The notes below the pieces were generated by a model, which was not told the DNA's origin, did not search any database, and saw only the letters and a program-made list of their open reading frames with translations. Source: CAYSUS01 sp964434165 (GTDB taxonomy: Bacteria; Planctomycetota; Planctomycetia; Pirellulales; Thermoguttaceae). From it: DNA of 64,000 nucleotides. Made by a program: the position numbers and the translations under genes. Below, one piece after another: positions 12,355 through 20,859 of this stretch. The stretch's first letter is position 1, and every line of letters begins with the position of its first letter. Location: the NCBI GenBank assembly GCA_964434165.1, contig CAYSUS010000021.1, forward strand, positions 1-64,000, read 5' to 3'.

Positions 12355-12375
12355 CGATAACCAATAACCGATAAC
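12355..12375. repeat. Three heptanucleotide tandem units between hpnC and hpnD
   Basis: CGATAAC occurs twice with CAATAAC between, head to tail, in an otherwise GC-rich gap. The 7-base period is the same as in the repeat at 35673-35707, although the unit differs. Such short tandemly repeated heptamers are a known type of bacterial intergenic repeat. Confidence 0.6.
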
Positions 12376-12380
12376 CCCCC

Positions 12381-13316
12381 TCACCCAACCCCATATTTCC
12401 CGAAACGCACGCGCCACCAGGTCGAGACCGCGAGGGCCGTCTTCTGCCATCGCGACAGCCTCGGCCGCGCCGCGAGCACGTCGAAGTCCCGGCGCCGGGT
12501 CGCGCGGAGGATCGCCCGGCCCCCCTCGATGAACAGGGCGACGTCGAGCTTCAGCCAGCCGGGCACGCGCTGGACCAGCGGCACGCCGCGCTGCAACCAG
12601 CCCTCGGCCTCGTCGCAGGCGGCCGAGAGGGCCCGGCGGAAGGCGGGCGTGGCTTCGCCTCGAATAATGGCCGTCTCGTCGCCCCCGAACCGCCGCATGT
12701 GGGCCAGCGGCAGATAGATCCTGCCCCGCTGCCAGTCCTCGGCCACGCCCTGCCAGAAGTTGGCAAGCTGCAGCCCCGTCGAGATCGAGTCGGCCAGCGC
12801 GGCCCGCTGAGGGTCGAAGCACTCTCCCAGGTACAGCACCAGCCGCCCCACGGGGTTGGCCGAGTAGCGGCAGTAGCCGAATAACTGGTCGAAGGTGTCG
12901 TACCGCGTCACCTGCTGGTCCTGCCGGAAAGCGACCAACAGATCGACGAACGGGTCCACCGGGATCTTGTACCTGCTGATCGTCTCGGACAGGGCGACGA
13001 ACACGGGATGAAGTGTCCGCCCCTGATAGCACGCCCGCAGGTGACTCTCCCACCAGTTGAGCAGGGCCAGGGCCTGCTGCGGACCGCCCGTCTCGTCGGC
13101 CAGATCGTCCGCCCAGCGGCAGTAGGCGTAGATATTGTAGAAATGCTGACGCATGGCCCCGGGAAGGGCCCGGGAGACCACGGTAAAATTCTCGTAGTGC
13201 CGCTTGGCCAGGCGCCGGCAGTACCGCCTGGCCTGCGCCGCGGTGGGCGGCTCGCGCTGCTGGGCGTGCGGGCCGTAGCGTTTCAGGTGCTCAGCGAAGG
13301 TGTCGCTCTTGGACAT
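12381..13316 (-). CDS. hpnC: Hydroxysqualene synthase HpnC
   Basis: Converts presqualene diphosphate to hydroxysqualene, the middle step between HpnD and HpnE. The start at ATG 13316 gives 311 residues (MSKSDTFAEHLKRYGPH); an in-frame ATG at 13367 would add 17 residues that do not look conserved. Squalene/phytoene-synthase motifs: HYENFTVVSRALP near the N-terminus, the first Asp-rich motif (YCRWADDLADE), QVTRYDTFDQLFGYCRYSA, and the second motif in modified form (QLANFWQGVAEDWQRGRIYLP). It is the first gene of the hpnCDE set and is divergent from ispH across an 80-bp gap. Confidence 0.92.
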   Translation of the reverse strand: MSKSDTFAEHLKRYGPHAQQREPPTAAQARRYCRRLAKRHYENFTVVSRALPGAMRQHFYNIYAYCRWADDLADETGGPQQALALLNWWESHLRACYQGRTLHPVFVALSETISRYKIPVDPFVDLLVAFRQDQQVTRYDTFDQLFGYCRYSANPVGRLVLYLGECFDPQRAALADSISTGLQLANFWQGVAEDWQRGRIYLPLAHMRRFGGDETAIIRGEATPAFRRALSAACDEAEGWLQRGVPLVQRVPGWLKLDVALFIEGGRAILRATRRRDFDVLAARPRLSRWQKTALAVSTWWRVRFGKYGVG

Positions 13317-13396
13317 GGCGGCCGGGGGCGAATCGGAAGCGTCGGACGCGGGGAGCCCGGCCCCCATTATGCCGCCTTCGAACCCGTGAGGGAACT

Positions 13397-14326
13397 ATGC
13401 GAGTGCTTCTGGCCAGCCCGCGCGGGTTTTGCGCCGGGGTGAACATGGCGATCGAAAGCCTCCATCTGGCGATCCAGCGGTTCGGGACGCCGATGTACGT
13501 CTATCACGAGATCGTCCACAACAAGTGGGTGGTGGACCATTTCCGCCGCCGGGGCGCGGTGTTCGTCGATCGCCTGGACGAGGTCCCCGAGGGCGCCCCC
13601 TTGCTGTTCTCGGCCCACGGCGTGTCGCCCGACGTCCGTCGCCAGGCCGCCGCGCGCGGGCTGGTGACCGTCGACGCCACCTGCCCCCTGGTGACCAAGG
13701 TTCATCTCGAAGCGGTGCGTTACGCCAGGGAGGGATACACGATCGTGCTCATCGGTCACGCTGGCCACGACGAAGTCGTGGGCACGATGGGCGAAGCGGA
13801 CGGGGTCATCCAGCTGGTGGAATCCCCCGAAGAGGTGGATCAGCTGGAGCTGCCCGAGCATGCAAAAATCGCCTATTTGACCCAGACTACCCTGTCTATC
13901 GATGATGCGGCACGGATCGTGGAGCGGCTCCGGGCGCGTTATCCTCAGATTGTCGGCCCTCCCAAGGATGATATATGCTATGCCACGCAGAATCGACAGG
14001 AGGCCGTGCGCCGACTGGCCGCCGAGGCGGACCTGGCCCTGGTCGTGGGCAGCCAGAACAGCTCGAATAGCCAGCGTCTGGCAGAGATCGCCCGGGCGTC
14101 CGGCATCTCCGCTTACCTGATCGACGGGGCCGAGGACATCGATCCGGGATGGTTCCGCGGCAGCGAGACGGTGCTGATGACGGCCGGGGCGAGCGCGCCC
14201 GAAACGGTCGTCCAGGAGTGCCTTGCCCTGTTGGAGGAGCGTTTTGCGGCGACGGTCGAGCTGCGCGTGATCCGCGAGGAAGACGTCCGCTTCGTGCTCC
14301 CCAGACCGTTGCGCTCAGCGCCATGA
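13397..14326 (+). CDS. ispH: 4-hydroxy-3-methylbut-2-enyl diphosphate reductase (IspH/LytB)
   Basis: Terminal [4Fe-4S] enzyme of the MEP isoprenoid pathway, making isopentenyl and dimethylallyl diphosphate. The 309-residue protein has the three cluster-binding cysteines in family context: GFCAGVNMAI, VDATCPLVTKVH and DDICYATQNRQEAV. The substrate-binding histidines are seen in YVYHEIVHNK, SAHGVSP and IGHAGHDEVVGTMGE. GAGGG lies just before the ATG. It supplies C5 units upstream of the divergent hpnCDE genes, so the locus reads as an isoprenoid/squalene block. Its stop overlaps the next start as ATGA. Confidence 0.96.
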   Translation: MRVLLASPRGFCAGVNMAIESLHLAIQRFGTPMYVYHEIVHNKWVVDHFRRRGAVFVDRLDEVPEGAPLLFSAHGVSPDVRRQAAARGLVTVDATCPLVTKVHLEAVRYAREGYTIVLIGHAGHDEVVGTMGEADGVIQLVESPEEVDQLELPEHAKIAYLTQTTLSIDDAARIVERLRARYPQIVGPPKDDICYATQNRQEAVRRLAAEADLALVVGSQNSSNSQRLAEIARASGISAYLIDGAEDIDPGWFRGSETVLMTAGASAPETVVQECLALLEERFAATVELRVIREEDVRFVLPRPLRSAP

Positions 14327-15396
14327 CGCCCAGCCCGCCAGCCCAACTCGTGATCGGCGACCTGGAGCTATTCGTCGTCGAGCTGGAATGCCGCGGGCTG
14401 GAGTCGCCACTGCGGTCGATGCTCCTGCGGCTGGCCGCCGACACGGGGCAGGAAGGCTGGGGCGAATGCGTCTGCATCTGGCGGCCCTCGGAGCTCGAGG
14501 CGCGGCGCGGCTCGCTGCTGGGCACGCTGTCGGGGCGCAGCGTGTTCGACTTGGAGGAGATGTTGGCCCTGGAGGCCGTTTCCATGCCGTCGCTGCGGTG
14601 CGCGGTGGAGATGGCCTCGTGGGACCTGATCGGCCGGGCATTGGGGCAGCCGCTGTGCAACCTGTTGGGCGGGCGCTACCGCCGCCGCGTGCCGATGGCC
14701 GCCCGCCTGCCGGAGCTGCCGGCCGCCCGGGCCTCGCAGCTCGCGCGCGAACTAGTAGAGCGCGGCTTCCACACCCAGATCGCCAGCTCCTCGGGCGATG
14801 TCGAGGCCGACGCCCGCCTGGTTTCGGCCTTGCGCCAGGCGACCGGCGACGGGACGCGCCTGCAGCTCGACGCCGGCTCGCGCTACGACGACCGCTCCGC
14901 CCGGGACCTGTGCGCCGAGCTCGAATACGCTGGGCTGCAGTTCATCATCGATCCGCTGAACACGTCGGAACTGTACCCGCTGGCCGCGCTGGCCCGACAG
15001 ACCGGCGTGCCGATGGCCGTGCGCCGGGCGATCCGAGGGCCGTCCGACGTGCTGGCCGCGATCCGATGCGGGGCAGGGCCCGCCGCCGTGCTCGACATGG
15101 GGCCACTGGGCGGGCTGACCGGCCTGCGCAACGGCGCGGCCGTGGCCGACGCGGCAGGCTTGGAGACGATGCAGGGCGGAACCGCCTGGCTCGGCGTGGG
15201 CACCGCCGCCATGCTTCAACTGGCGGCGGCCCTGCCCGCGCTGCGTCACCCTGCCGAGTGCTCGTACTACCAGATGCAGGACGACGTCCTTGCCAGCCCG
15301 CTGGAGATCGTCGACGGCATGATGAACGTACCGCAGGGGCCTGGCCTGGGCGTCGAGGTGGACAGGGCCAAAGTTGAAAAGCACCAGGTCGCGTAG
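14323..15396 (+). CDS. Enolase-superfamily (MR/MLE-like) protein lacking catalytic residues
   Basis: A 357-residue mandelate racemase / muconate-lactonizing-like protein. The ATG at 14323 overlaps the ispH stop (ATGA). The N-terminal capping domain and (beta/alpha) barrel are recognisable: GWGECVCIW, ALEAVSMPSLRCAVEMASWDL, GQPLCNLLGG, then the barrel. The active site is eroded. Where the family has a KxK pair there is HTQIASSS. The first metal-ligand Asp is kept (LQLDAG). The second ligand position reads FIIDPL, with Asp for the usual Glu. The third reads MAVRRAI, with no acid. The strand normally carrying the second Lys reads VLDMGPLGGL. Racemase, lactonase or synthase chemistry of the usual type is therefore unlikely. 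Translational coupling to ispH suggests a linked but unknown role. The fold call is firm and the function unknown. Confidence 0.8.
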   Translation: MTPSPPAQLVIGDLELFVVELECRGLESPLRSMLLRLAADTGQEGWGECVCIWRPSELEARRGSLLGTLSGRSVFDLEEMLALEAVSMPSLRCAVEMASWDLIGRALGQPLCNLLGGRYRRRVPMAARLPELPAARASQLARELVERGFHTQIASSSGDVEADARLVSALRQATGDGTRLQLDAGSRYDDRSARDLCAELEYAGLQFIIDPLNTSELYPLAALARQTGVPMAVRRAIRGPSDVLAAIRCGAGPAAVLDMGPLGGLTGLRNGAAVADAAGLETMQGGTAWLGVGTAAMLQLAAALPALRHPAECSYYQMQDDVLASPLEIVDGMMNVPQGPGLGVEVDRAKVEKHQVA

Positions 15397-15418
15397 GCCC
15401 CAGCCTGCTGTTGGATGC

Positions 15419-15856
15419 CTACTGCTGGATGTAGTCCTTCATGAACCGGTTCTCCATCGCCAGGTGGTCGTGCTGGGCCTTGACCACGTCGCCGATCGAG
15501 ACCATCCCCGCCAGCTTCCGCTCGCTCAGGACCGGCAGGTGCCGGATGCGGTTGGCCGTCAGAAGGCCCATCGTCTGCTCGACCGTGCAGCCCGGCGCGG
15601 CGGTCACCAGGTCGGTGCTCATCACCTCGGCCACGGCGATGGATTCCAGGGGCCCCCGCTCCGACGCGCACGCCCGGAGGATGTCGCGCTCCGTGATGAT
15701 GCCTACCGGCGCGGCCTCGTACGTGCCGTCGGCCGTCACCACCAGCGACCCCACGTTGTGGTGCACCAGCCGATAGACCACGTCATGCAGCGTGGCGTCG
15801 GGCCGGATAGTGAATACGGCGCTGCCTTTGGCCTTGAGGATGTCTTGCAGCAGCAT
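15419..15856 (-). CDS. CBS-domain-pair protein
   Basis: A 145-residue stand-alone pair of CBS domains, a module that typically binds adenine nucleotides and acts as a regulatory sensor. I chose ATG 15856 (MLLQDILKAKGSAVF) because GGGAG precedes it and a promoter lies at the right distance; the open frame upstream of it crosses that promoter and is not coding. CBS1 contains TIRPDATLHDVVYRL ... VGIITERDILR; CBS2 contains VMSTDLVTAAPGCTVEQTM ... RHLPVLSERKLAGMVSIGDVV. It is monocistronic and convergent with the enolase-like gene 22 bp away. The partner protein is unknown. Confidence 0.9.
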   Translation of the reverse strand: MLLQDILKAKGSAVFTIRPDATLHDVVYRLVHHNVGSLVVTADGTYEAAPVGIITERDILRACASERGPLESIAVAEVMSTDLVTAAPGCTVEQTMGLLTANRIRHLPVLSERKLAGMVSIGDVVKAQHDHLAMENRFMKDYIQQ

Positions 15857-15899
15857 GGCCTGGGCTCCCAGCAAACAAAGGCGGCAGGCGGGTCCCGCG

Positions 15900-15929
15900 A
15901 GGATATTTTGACAGGACAAACTGTCACAA
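15900..15929 (-). promoter_or_regulatory. Promoter with palindromic operator for the CBS protein
   Basis: On the minus strand, TTGTGA (15929-15924) and TATCCT (15905-15900) are 18 bp apart, giving a leader of about 37 nt. A perfect inverted repeat, TGACAG-N6-CTGTCA (15909-15926), fills the spacer. That is a classic place for a repressor operator. The region is markedly AT-rich compared with its surroundings. Confidence 0.55.
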
Positions 15930-16212
15930 TTAACAGTGTACCCGGCAACCGGGCCGCAAGTCAATTCCGCGACGGAGCCCCCCGGGGCAGGCAGGACGCG
16001 ATTTCCCCCGAGGAGCGAGGCGACCTCCCTCGGGCGGCTTGACGCTCGCCACCGAAGGGGGCAAGATGCGGGCGCCGATCGGGCAGGGAATTTGAGGGGA
16101 GCGGAGGTCCCATTACCCATCCCCTGCCGTGCAGGAGTCACGTCCACCTCGGAAAAAGACGGCCGACCTCCCGGCAGCCCAACTACCCCCACCAGCGAAA
16201 GGAAGGTGCCCC

Positions 16213-17595
16213 GTGCGCGACAAACGTTTTGACCGTCGGTGGTTCCTCAAGACGGCCTCGCTGCCGATCCTGGGCTGCTGGGTCCTCCGCGATGCCCGCT
16301 CTGCCCGGGCCTACGCGGCCAACGAGAAGTTGGGCATTGCCGTAATCGGCGTGGGCCGCCGAGGCGGCTACCATGTCCATGCGGTGCCTCGCATCGGTGA
16401 GAATCTGGTGGCCATCTGCGATGCCGACCGCAAGCAGATGGAGCGGGTGAAAGCGGTTCCGCCGAAGGCCCGGTTCCAGGATTTCCGCAAGATGCTCGAC
16501 AGCCTGGGCGGCCGTATCGACGCCGCGGTGATCGCCACGCCCGACCACACCCACGCCCCCATCGCCGCGGAGCTGATGAGGCGGGGCAAGCACGTGTTCG
16601 TGGAGAAGCCCTGCGCCCACGACGTAGCCGAGGCCCGCGCCCTGCGGCGGATCGCCAGAGAGAAGCACGTGGCCACCCAGCAAGGCAACCAGGGCATGGC
16701 CACCGATTCGTTCCGACGTACGCTGGAGCTGGTCCAGGAGGGAGCCATCGGAGAGGTTCGCGAGGCCCACGTGTGGTTCGTGATGGGCGGGTCCGGGCCG
16801 CGCAAGCGTCCCAGCGGCTCCGCTCCCGTGCCCGACGGCCTGGATTGGGACCTTTGGCTCGGACCGGCCGCGCGGCGTCCTTATCATCCGGACTACCACC
16901 GGAGCTGGTGGGCTTGGCGCGAGTTCAGCACGGGCATACTCGGCGGCGGGGGATCGCACTCGATCAACATGGCGTTTATGGCCCTGGATCTGGGTTCGCT
17001 GTGGGGCGAGAAGAACCCGGCCGGCGAGCCGATTCGGGTGGAGGTCGAGATCCCCGAGCCCTGCCCGGAGAACCTGCCGCGGTGGCAGATCAGCCGGTTC
17101 CATATTCCCGCGCGAAGTCGGCGTCCGCCGGCCGTGATCCACTGGTACAACGCCCCGGAGGCCGAGCTGCGGCGCCAGGGGGTGTGGAAGAAGCTGGAGG
17201 AGATCGCCGGCAGACCGCTGGAGTGGAAGCAGAGCTGGACCCCACGCTCCGGTTCGCTGGTGGTCGGCAGCCAAGGGGCGGTCCACACCAACGCCCACAA
17301 CTCGATGTGCGCGCTCTTGCCGGAGGACGACTTCCCCGACTCCGCCGGCCCGCCGCGGCGGCTGCCGCGTGCCGGCAGTCACGAGCGGGAGTGGACCGCG
17401 GCTTGCCGCGGCGGAGCGAGGCCCTTTTCCAGTTTCGAGCACTCGGGGCCGTCGATGGAGCTGCTGCTGTTGGGCAACGTGGCCAGCCAGGTCAACCGCA
17501 CGATCCGCTTCGACCCGTCCGCCTTCCGGATCCTCGAAGACGACCAGGCCGACCGGGCCCTCCGGCCCGAGCATCGCGAAGGCTGGTGCATGTGA
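16213..17595 (+). CDS. Tat-exported Gfo/Idh/MocA family oxidoreductase
   Basis: NAD(P)-dependent sugar-type dehydrogenase of 460 residues, predicted to be exported folded through the Tat system. GTG 16213 is chosen because AAAGGAAGG precedes it and it places the twin-arginine signal (DRRWFLKTASLPILGCW) right at the N-terminus. The Rossmann domain shows IAVIGVGRRGGYH, then VIATPDHTHAPIAAELM and the family's EKPCAHDVAEA motif, whose Lys is usually catalytic. The C-terminal alpha/beta domain contains LGGGGSHSINMAFMALDLGS and GSLVVGSQGAVHTNAHNS. Planctomycetes carry many such paralogues, thought to act on sugars in the periplasm. No sugar-specific neighbours are present here, so the substrate is open. 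Confidence 0.9.
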   Translation: MRDKRFDRRWFLKTASLPILGCWVLRDARSARAYAANEKLGIAVIGVGRRGGYHVHAVPRIGENLVAICDADRKQMERVKAVPPKARFQDFRKMLDSLGGRIDAAVIATPDHTHAPIAAELMRRGKHVFVEKPCAHDVAEARALRRIAREKHVATQQGNQGMATDSFRRTLELVQEGAIGEVREAHVWFVMGGSGPRKRPSGSAPVPDGLDWDLWLGPAARRPYHPDYHRSWWAWREFSTGILGGGGSHSINMAFMALDLGSLWGEKNPAGEPIRVEVEIPEPCPENLPRWQISRFHIPARSRRPPAVIHWYNAPEAELRRQGVWKKLEEIAGRPLEWKQSWTPRSGSLVVGSQGAVHTNAHNSMCALLPEDDFPDSAGPPRRLPRAGSHEREWTAACRGGARPFSSFEHSGPSMELLLLGNVASQVNRTIRFDPSAFRILEDDQADRALRPEHREGWCM

Positions 17596-17792
17596 GCCGC
17601 GATTGGGTCGAGGTCCCTCCGCCCTGGTGAGCCCCGCGCACGCTCAAGCGATGAAGCATGCCACGCCTCGGGGGGGCGAGGGGCGTCCGCGCCTTTTGCC
17701 GCGATTCCCGGGGCGTTAGACTGGGCGTAGAATGGTCTGGCCCGAGTGGATCGCGCCTGCCCACCCTTCCACACGCGGGGTCTTCAGGATCG

Positions 17793-18455
17793 ATGAGCAC
17801 CACGAGCCTCACGAAGCGCCGCATCCTGATCGTGGACGATCACCCCCTCGTGCGCCGGGGGCTGGCCGACCTGATCGCCGGCGAGCCAGACCTGGAGGTG
17901 TGCGGCGAGGCCGCCGACGCCGCCGAGGCCCTTCAGAAGGTCGCCGCCACCCAGCCGCACCTGGTCGTGGTCGATATCTCGCTCCGCAGCGGGCATGGGC
18001 TGGAGTTGATCGAGGAGATCAAGGCCCGTTTCGGCCACGTCAAGATGCTGGTCTCTTCGGTCCACGACGAAACGCTCTTCGCCGAACGGGCGCTCCGCGC
18101 CGGCGCGATGGGCTACGTCAACAAGCAGGAGGCCACCGAGACGGTGATCCGGGCGATCCACCAGGTCTTTCGCGGCGAGATCTACCTCAGCGGCAACATG
18201 GCCAACCGGCTTCTTCGCACGGTCGTGGGCGGAGAGCCGCTGGGGGACGACCCCATCAAGGGGCTCTCCAATCGCGAGCTCGAGGTGTTCGAGATGATCG
18301 GCCGCGGGCTGACCACCCGGCAGATTGCCGAGAAGCTCCACCTCAGCCCGAAGACCATCGAGACCCACCGCGAGAAGATCAAGAGCAAGCTCAGCCTGGC
18401 CAGCGGCACGGAGCTGAGCCACCGCGCCATGCAGTGGGTGATGGAAAGCCAGTAA
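17793..18455 (+). CDS. NarL/FixJ-type response regulator
   Basis: A 220-residue two-component regulator. The start at ATG 17793 (MSTTSLTKRRILIVDDHP) sits directly before the receiver; the upstream open frame is not coding. The receiver has the acidic pair (IVDDH), the phospho-acceptor Asp in VVVDISLRSGHG, Ser/Thr in MLVSSVHDE and Lys in GYVNKQEA. A GerE/LuxR helix-turn-helix follows (LSNRELEVFEMIGRGLTTRQIAEKLHLSPKTIETH), the DNA-binding output. No histidine kinase is adjacent, so it is an orphan in this window. rpiB follows 51 bp later in the same direction and may be cotranscribed. Confidence 0.93.
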   Translation: MSTTSLTKRRILIVDDHPLVRRGLADLIAGEPDLEVCGEAADAAEALQKVAATQPHLVVVDISLRSGHGLELIEEIKARFGHVKMLVSSVHDETLFAERALRAGAMGYVNKQEATETVIRAIHQVFRGEIYLSGNMANRLLRTVVGGEPLGDDPIKGLSNRELEVFEMIGRGLTTRQIAEKLHLSPKTIETHREKIKSKLSLASGTELSHRAMQWVMESQ

Positions 18456-18506
18456 TGCGCAGAGCCGGCGGCGCGGGGCTCGCCGGCCGCAAGTTGGCAC
18501 GTTTCG

Positions 18507-18998
18507 ATGAAGATCGCCATCGGTACGGATCATGCGGGCTTCGCGCTGAAGGAGCCGCTTGTGGCCGAGCTTGCCCGGCTCGGTCACGAGGTTCTCGACT
18601 GCGGCGCCATGGACGCGCGGTCGTCGGACTACCCGGACTTCGCGCGGCGCGTGGCCGAGGCCCTCCGGGCAGGCCAGGCCGAGCGGGGATTGCTCCTGTG
18701 CGGCAGCGGCATCGGCACGTCGATCGCCGCCAACAAGGTGCCGGGGATCCGGGCGGCCGTGTGCCACGACACCTACAGCGCGCGCCAGGCCGTGGAGCAC
18801 GACGCGCTGAACGTCCTGTGCCTGGGCGGCCGCGTGGTCGGCCCCGCGCTGGCGCTGGAGGTTCTTCGCGCGTTTCTCGATGCCCGGGACGCCCTGGCCG
18901 ATCGCCACCTGCGGCGGCTGAAGAAGGTGGCCGCGATCGAGCTCGACGCGCGGCTGGGCCGGTTCGGGGAATCGGCCGCTGGGGCGGACGACGCATAA
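18507..18998 (+). CDS. rpiB: Ribose-5-phosphate isomerase B (RpiB/LacAB family)
   Basis: Interconverts ribose-5-phosphate and ribulose-5-phosphate in the pentose phosphate pathway, or related aldose/ketose phosphates. The 163 residues show the family core: IAIGTDHAGFALKEPL at the N-terminus, DCGAMDARSSDYPDFA, the catalytic-loop motif LLCGSGIGTSIAANK, VCHDTYSARQAVEHDALNVL and a C-terminal FLDARDALADRHLRRLKKV. The Cys in LCGSG is the catalytic base in many RpiB enzymes. The C-terminal tail is about 15 residues longer than in short homologues. The Shine-Dalgarno is weak. Confidence 0.94.
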   Translation: MKIAIGTDHAGFALKEPLVAELARLGHEVLDCGAMDARSSDYPDFARRVAEALRAGQAERGLLLCGSGIGTSIAANKVPGIRAAVCHDTYSARQAVEHDALNVLCLGGRVVGPALALEVLRAFLDARDALADRHLRRLKKVAAIELDARLGRFGESAAGADDA

Positions 18999-19266
18999 CC
19001 CCTGCCGCACGCTCGACCTGCGCGCGAGGGTCGCGGCGATCGCTACCGGCGGGTAGGGCGTTTCCCCAAGCCGGCATCAGGGCCTTCTCCACCGACAGTC
19101 TGGCATCCTCCTGATACTCGGTCTGCCCGGCCCCGATCTAGAATCAGTCAACGGTCGACGGTTCGGCCGCGCCTGCCGGGGGGACGGCATCCTGCCTCGC
19201 GCCGGCCGGCCGAGCGGGAACGCCTTTCTGATCCGGAAAGACTGGACAACCAAGTCGGAGGATTCC

Positions 19267-20304
19267 ATGACGCGGCAAGCAACCGCCCTGGCGGAGCAGC
19301 CCATTCGTTTCGGGACCATGATCGGCACCTCGCCGGCCATGCAGGCGCTTTTCGACCAGATCCGGCGCGTCGCCCAGACCGACGCGACGGTCCTGATCAC
19401 CGGGGAGTCGGGGACGGGCAAGGAGCTGGTCGCCGAGGCGATTCACGGGTTCAGTCCGCGGTGCCGCGGGCCCTATTCGGCCATCAACATGGCCGCCGTC
19501 CCCGAAACACTGGTGGAAAGCGAGCTCTTCGGCCACGTCAAGGGGTCGTTCACCGGCGCGGGCCAGGACCGCGCGGGCCGCTTCGAGGCGGCCCAGGACG
19601 GCACGCTGTTCATCGACGAGATCGGCGATCTGAAGCTCACCTCCCAGGCCAAGCTGCTCCGCGTGCTGGAGAACCGGCGGATCACGCCCGTCGGCGGCAA
19701 CCAGTCGCGCGACGTGGACGTCCGCGTGCTCACCGCAACGAACCGCAGGCTCGAGTCGATGGTGGCCGAGAAGCGGTTCCGCGAGGACCTCTACTATCGC
19801 CTCAACGTCGTGACCATCACCCTGCCGCCGTTGCGCGAGCGGCGCGAGGACATCCCGGTCCTGGCCCGCCATTTCCTCGAGGAGATCGCGGCCACGTACG
19901 GCCACCCCGCCCCGCCCCTCAGCGAAGGCTTGAACCGGTTCCTGCTCGAGTACGACTGGCCGGGCAACGTCCGCCAGTTGCGCAACAGCCTGGAGAGCAT
20001 GGTCGTGCTCGCCGGCTCCGGGCCGCTGACCGTCGAGGACTTGCCTTCGATGGTGCGAGACCACCCCGACATGCAAGGCGGCGACTTCGAAGTCCCCTCG
20101 AACCTGACCCTCGAGGAGATCGAGAAGGCCGCCATCCTCCAGTCGCTCGATCGCTGCGACGGCAACCGCACGCGGGCCGCACGCTCCCTGGACATCTCCG
20201 TGCGCACGCTCCAGCGCAAGCTGAAGCGCTGGGGGCTGGCCGAGGTCTCGCGTACGGCCAACGGACGGTCGGACGCGCGCGGCGAATCGGTGGTGGGCGC
20301 GTAA
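19267..20304 (+). CDS. Sigma-54-dependent transcriptional activator, AAA+ plus Fis domain
   Basis: A 345-residue NtrC-family activator without an N-terminal sensory domain. Seen in order: Walker A (GESGTGKE), ELFGHVKGSFTGA, whose GSFTGA loop (usual GAFTGA) contacts sigma-54, Walker B (GTLFIDEIGD), sensor I (VLTATNRR), Arg fingers in FREDLYYRLNV, sensor II (DWPGNVRQLRN), and a Fis-type helix-turn-helix (NRTRAARSLDISVRTLQRKLKRW). Start ATG is preceded by GGAGG. It ends 80 bp before the encapsulated ferritin gene and is the natural candidate to regulate it, but no -24/-12 element was recognised in the gap. Its C-terminus is nearly identical to that of the gene at 22883-23848. Confidence 0.93.
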   Translation: MTRQATALAEQPIRFGTMIGTSPAMQALFDQIRRVAQTDATVLITGESGTGKELVAEAIHGFSPRCRGPYSAINMAAVPETLVESELFGHVKGSFTGAGQDRAGRFEAAQDGTLFIDEIGDLKLTSQAKLLRVLENRRITPVGGNQSRDVDVRVLTATNRRLESMVAEKRFREDLYYRLNVVTITLPPLRERREDIPVLARHFLEEIAATYGHPAPPLSEGLNRFLLEYDWPGNVRQLRNSLESMVVLAGSGPLTVEDLPSMVRDHPDMQGGDFEVPSNLTLEEIEKAAILQSLDRCDGNRTRAARSLDISVRTLQRKLKRWGLAEVSRTANGRSDARGESVVGA

Positions 20305-20384
20305 GCGCTCATGCACCCTCGCCGGCCCACCACGAAACGAACCGCGCCGCTCCACGAACCCCATGAAGAAAGGAAAGCCGGAAG

Positions 20385-20756
20385 GTGACCATTGGATACC
20401 ACGAACCGACCGCGGAACTGAGCACCGACACGCGACAACTGCATCGCGCCATCGCCACGCTCATCGAGGAGTGGGAGGCGATCGACTGGTACCAGCAGCG
20501 GATCGACGTGACCGAGGACGAGGACCTTCGCGGTCTGTTGGTCCACAATCGCGACGAGGAGATCGAGCACGCCGCCATGGCCCTGGAATGGATCCGCCGG
20601 CAGGTTCCGGCCGTCGATGAGCAACTGCGCACCTACCTGTTCACGACCGGGCCCATCGCCGAGATCGAGGAGGGCGCGGAGTCGAAGGACGCCGGCGACG
20701 ACGGCAAGACCTCCTCCGGCCACCGGGGGCTGGGGATCGGAAAGGTCGCCACGTAG
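20385..20756 (+). CDS. Encapsulated ferritin-like cargo protein (EncFtn)
   Basis: A 123-residue iron-oxidising ferritin-like protein packaged inside an encapsulin shell. GTG 20385 follows an AAAGGAAAG sequence; no ATG is available nearby. The single ferritin-like segment carries the family's iron ligands: Glu in LIEEWEAIDWYQQR (E29 by comparison with characterised EncFtn), and E59 and H62 in HNRDEEIEHAAMALEWIRR. As in EncFtn, each subunit supplies half of a four-helix bundle, so it should work as a dimer or decamer. After an Asp/Ser-rich linker the C-terminus ends HRGLGIGKVAT, which matches the cargo-loading peptide type (LGIG-x-[LV]). The shell gene follows after 103 bp. Confidence 0.93.
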   Translation: MTIGYHEPTAELSTDTRQLHRAIATLIEEWEAIDWYQQRIDVTEDEDLRGLLVHNRDEEIEHAAMALEWIRRQVPAVDEQLRTYLFTTGPIAEIEEGAESKDAGDDGKTSSGHRGLGIGKVAT

Positions 20757-20859
20757 CGGACCAGCTCGGACAGACAGGCCGCTGGGGCCTCCCCCCGCGA
20801 CGTCACGCGGCAGCGGCATCCTCCGCTCCCAGAGCATTCAACCGAAGGATGAGAGACCG

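Noticed and set aside
18490..18515. TGGCACG before rpiB as a sigma-54 -24 element
   Set aside because: No TTGC-type -12 element follows at the right distance. No convincing -24/-12 pair was found in 18999-20860 either.
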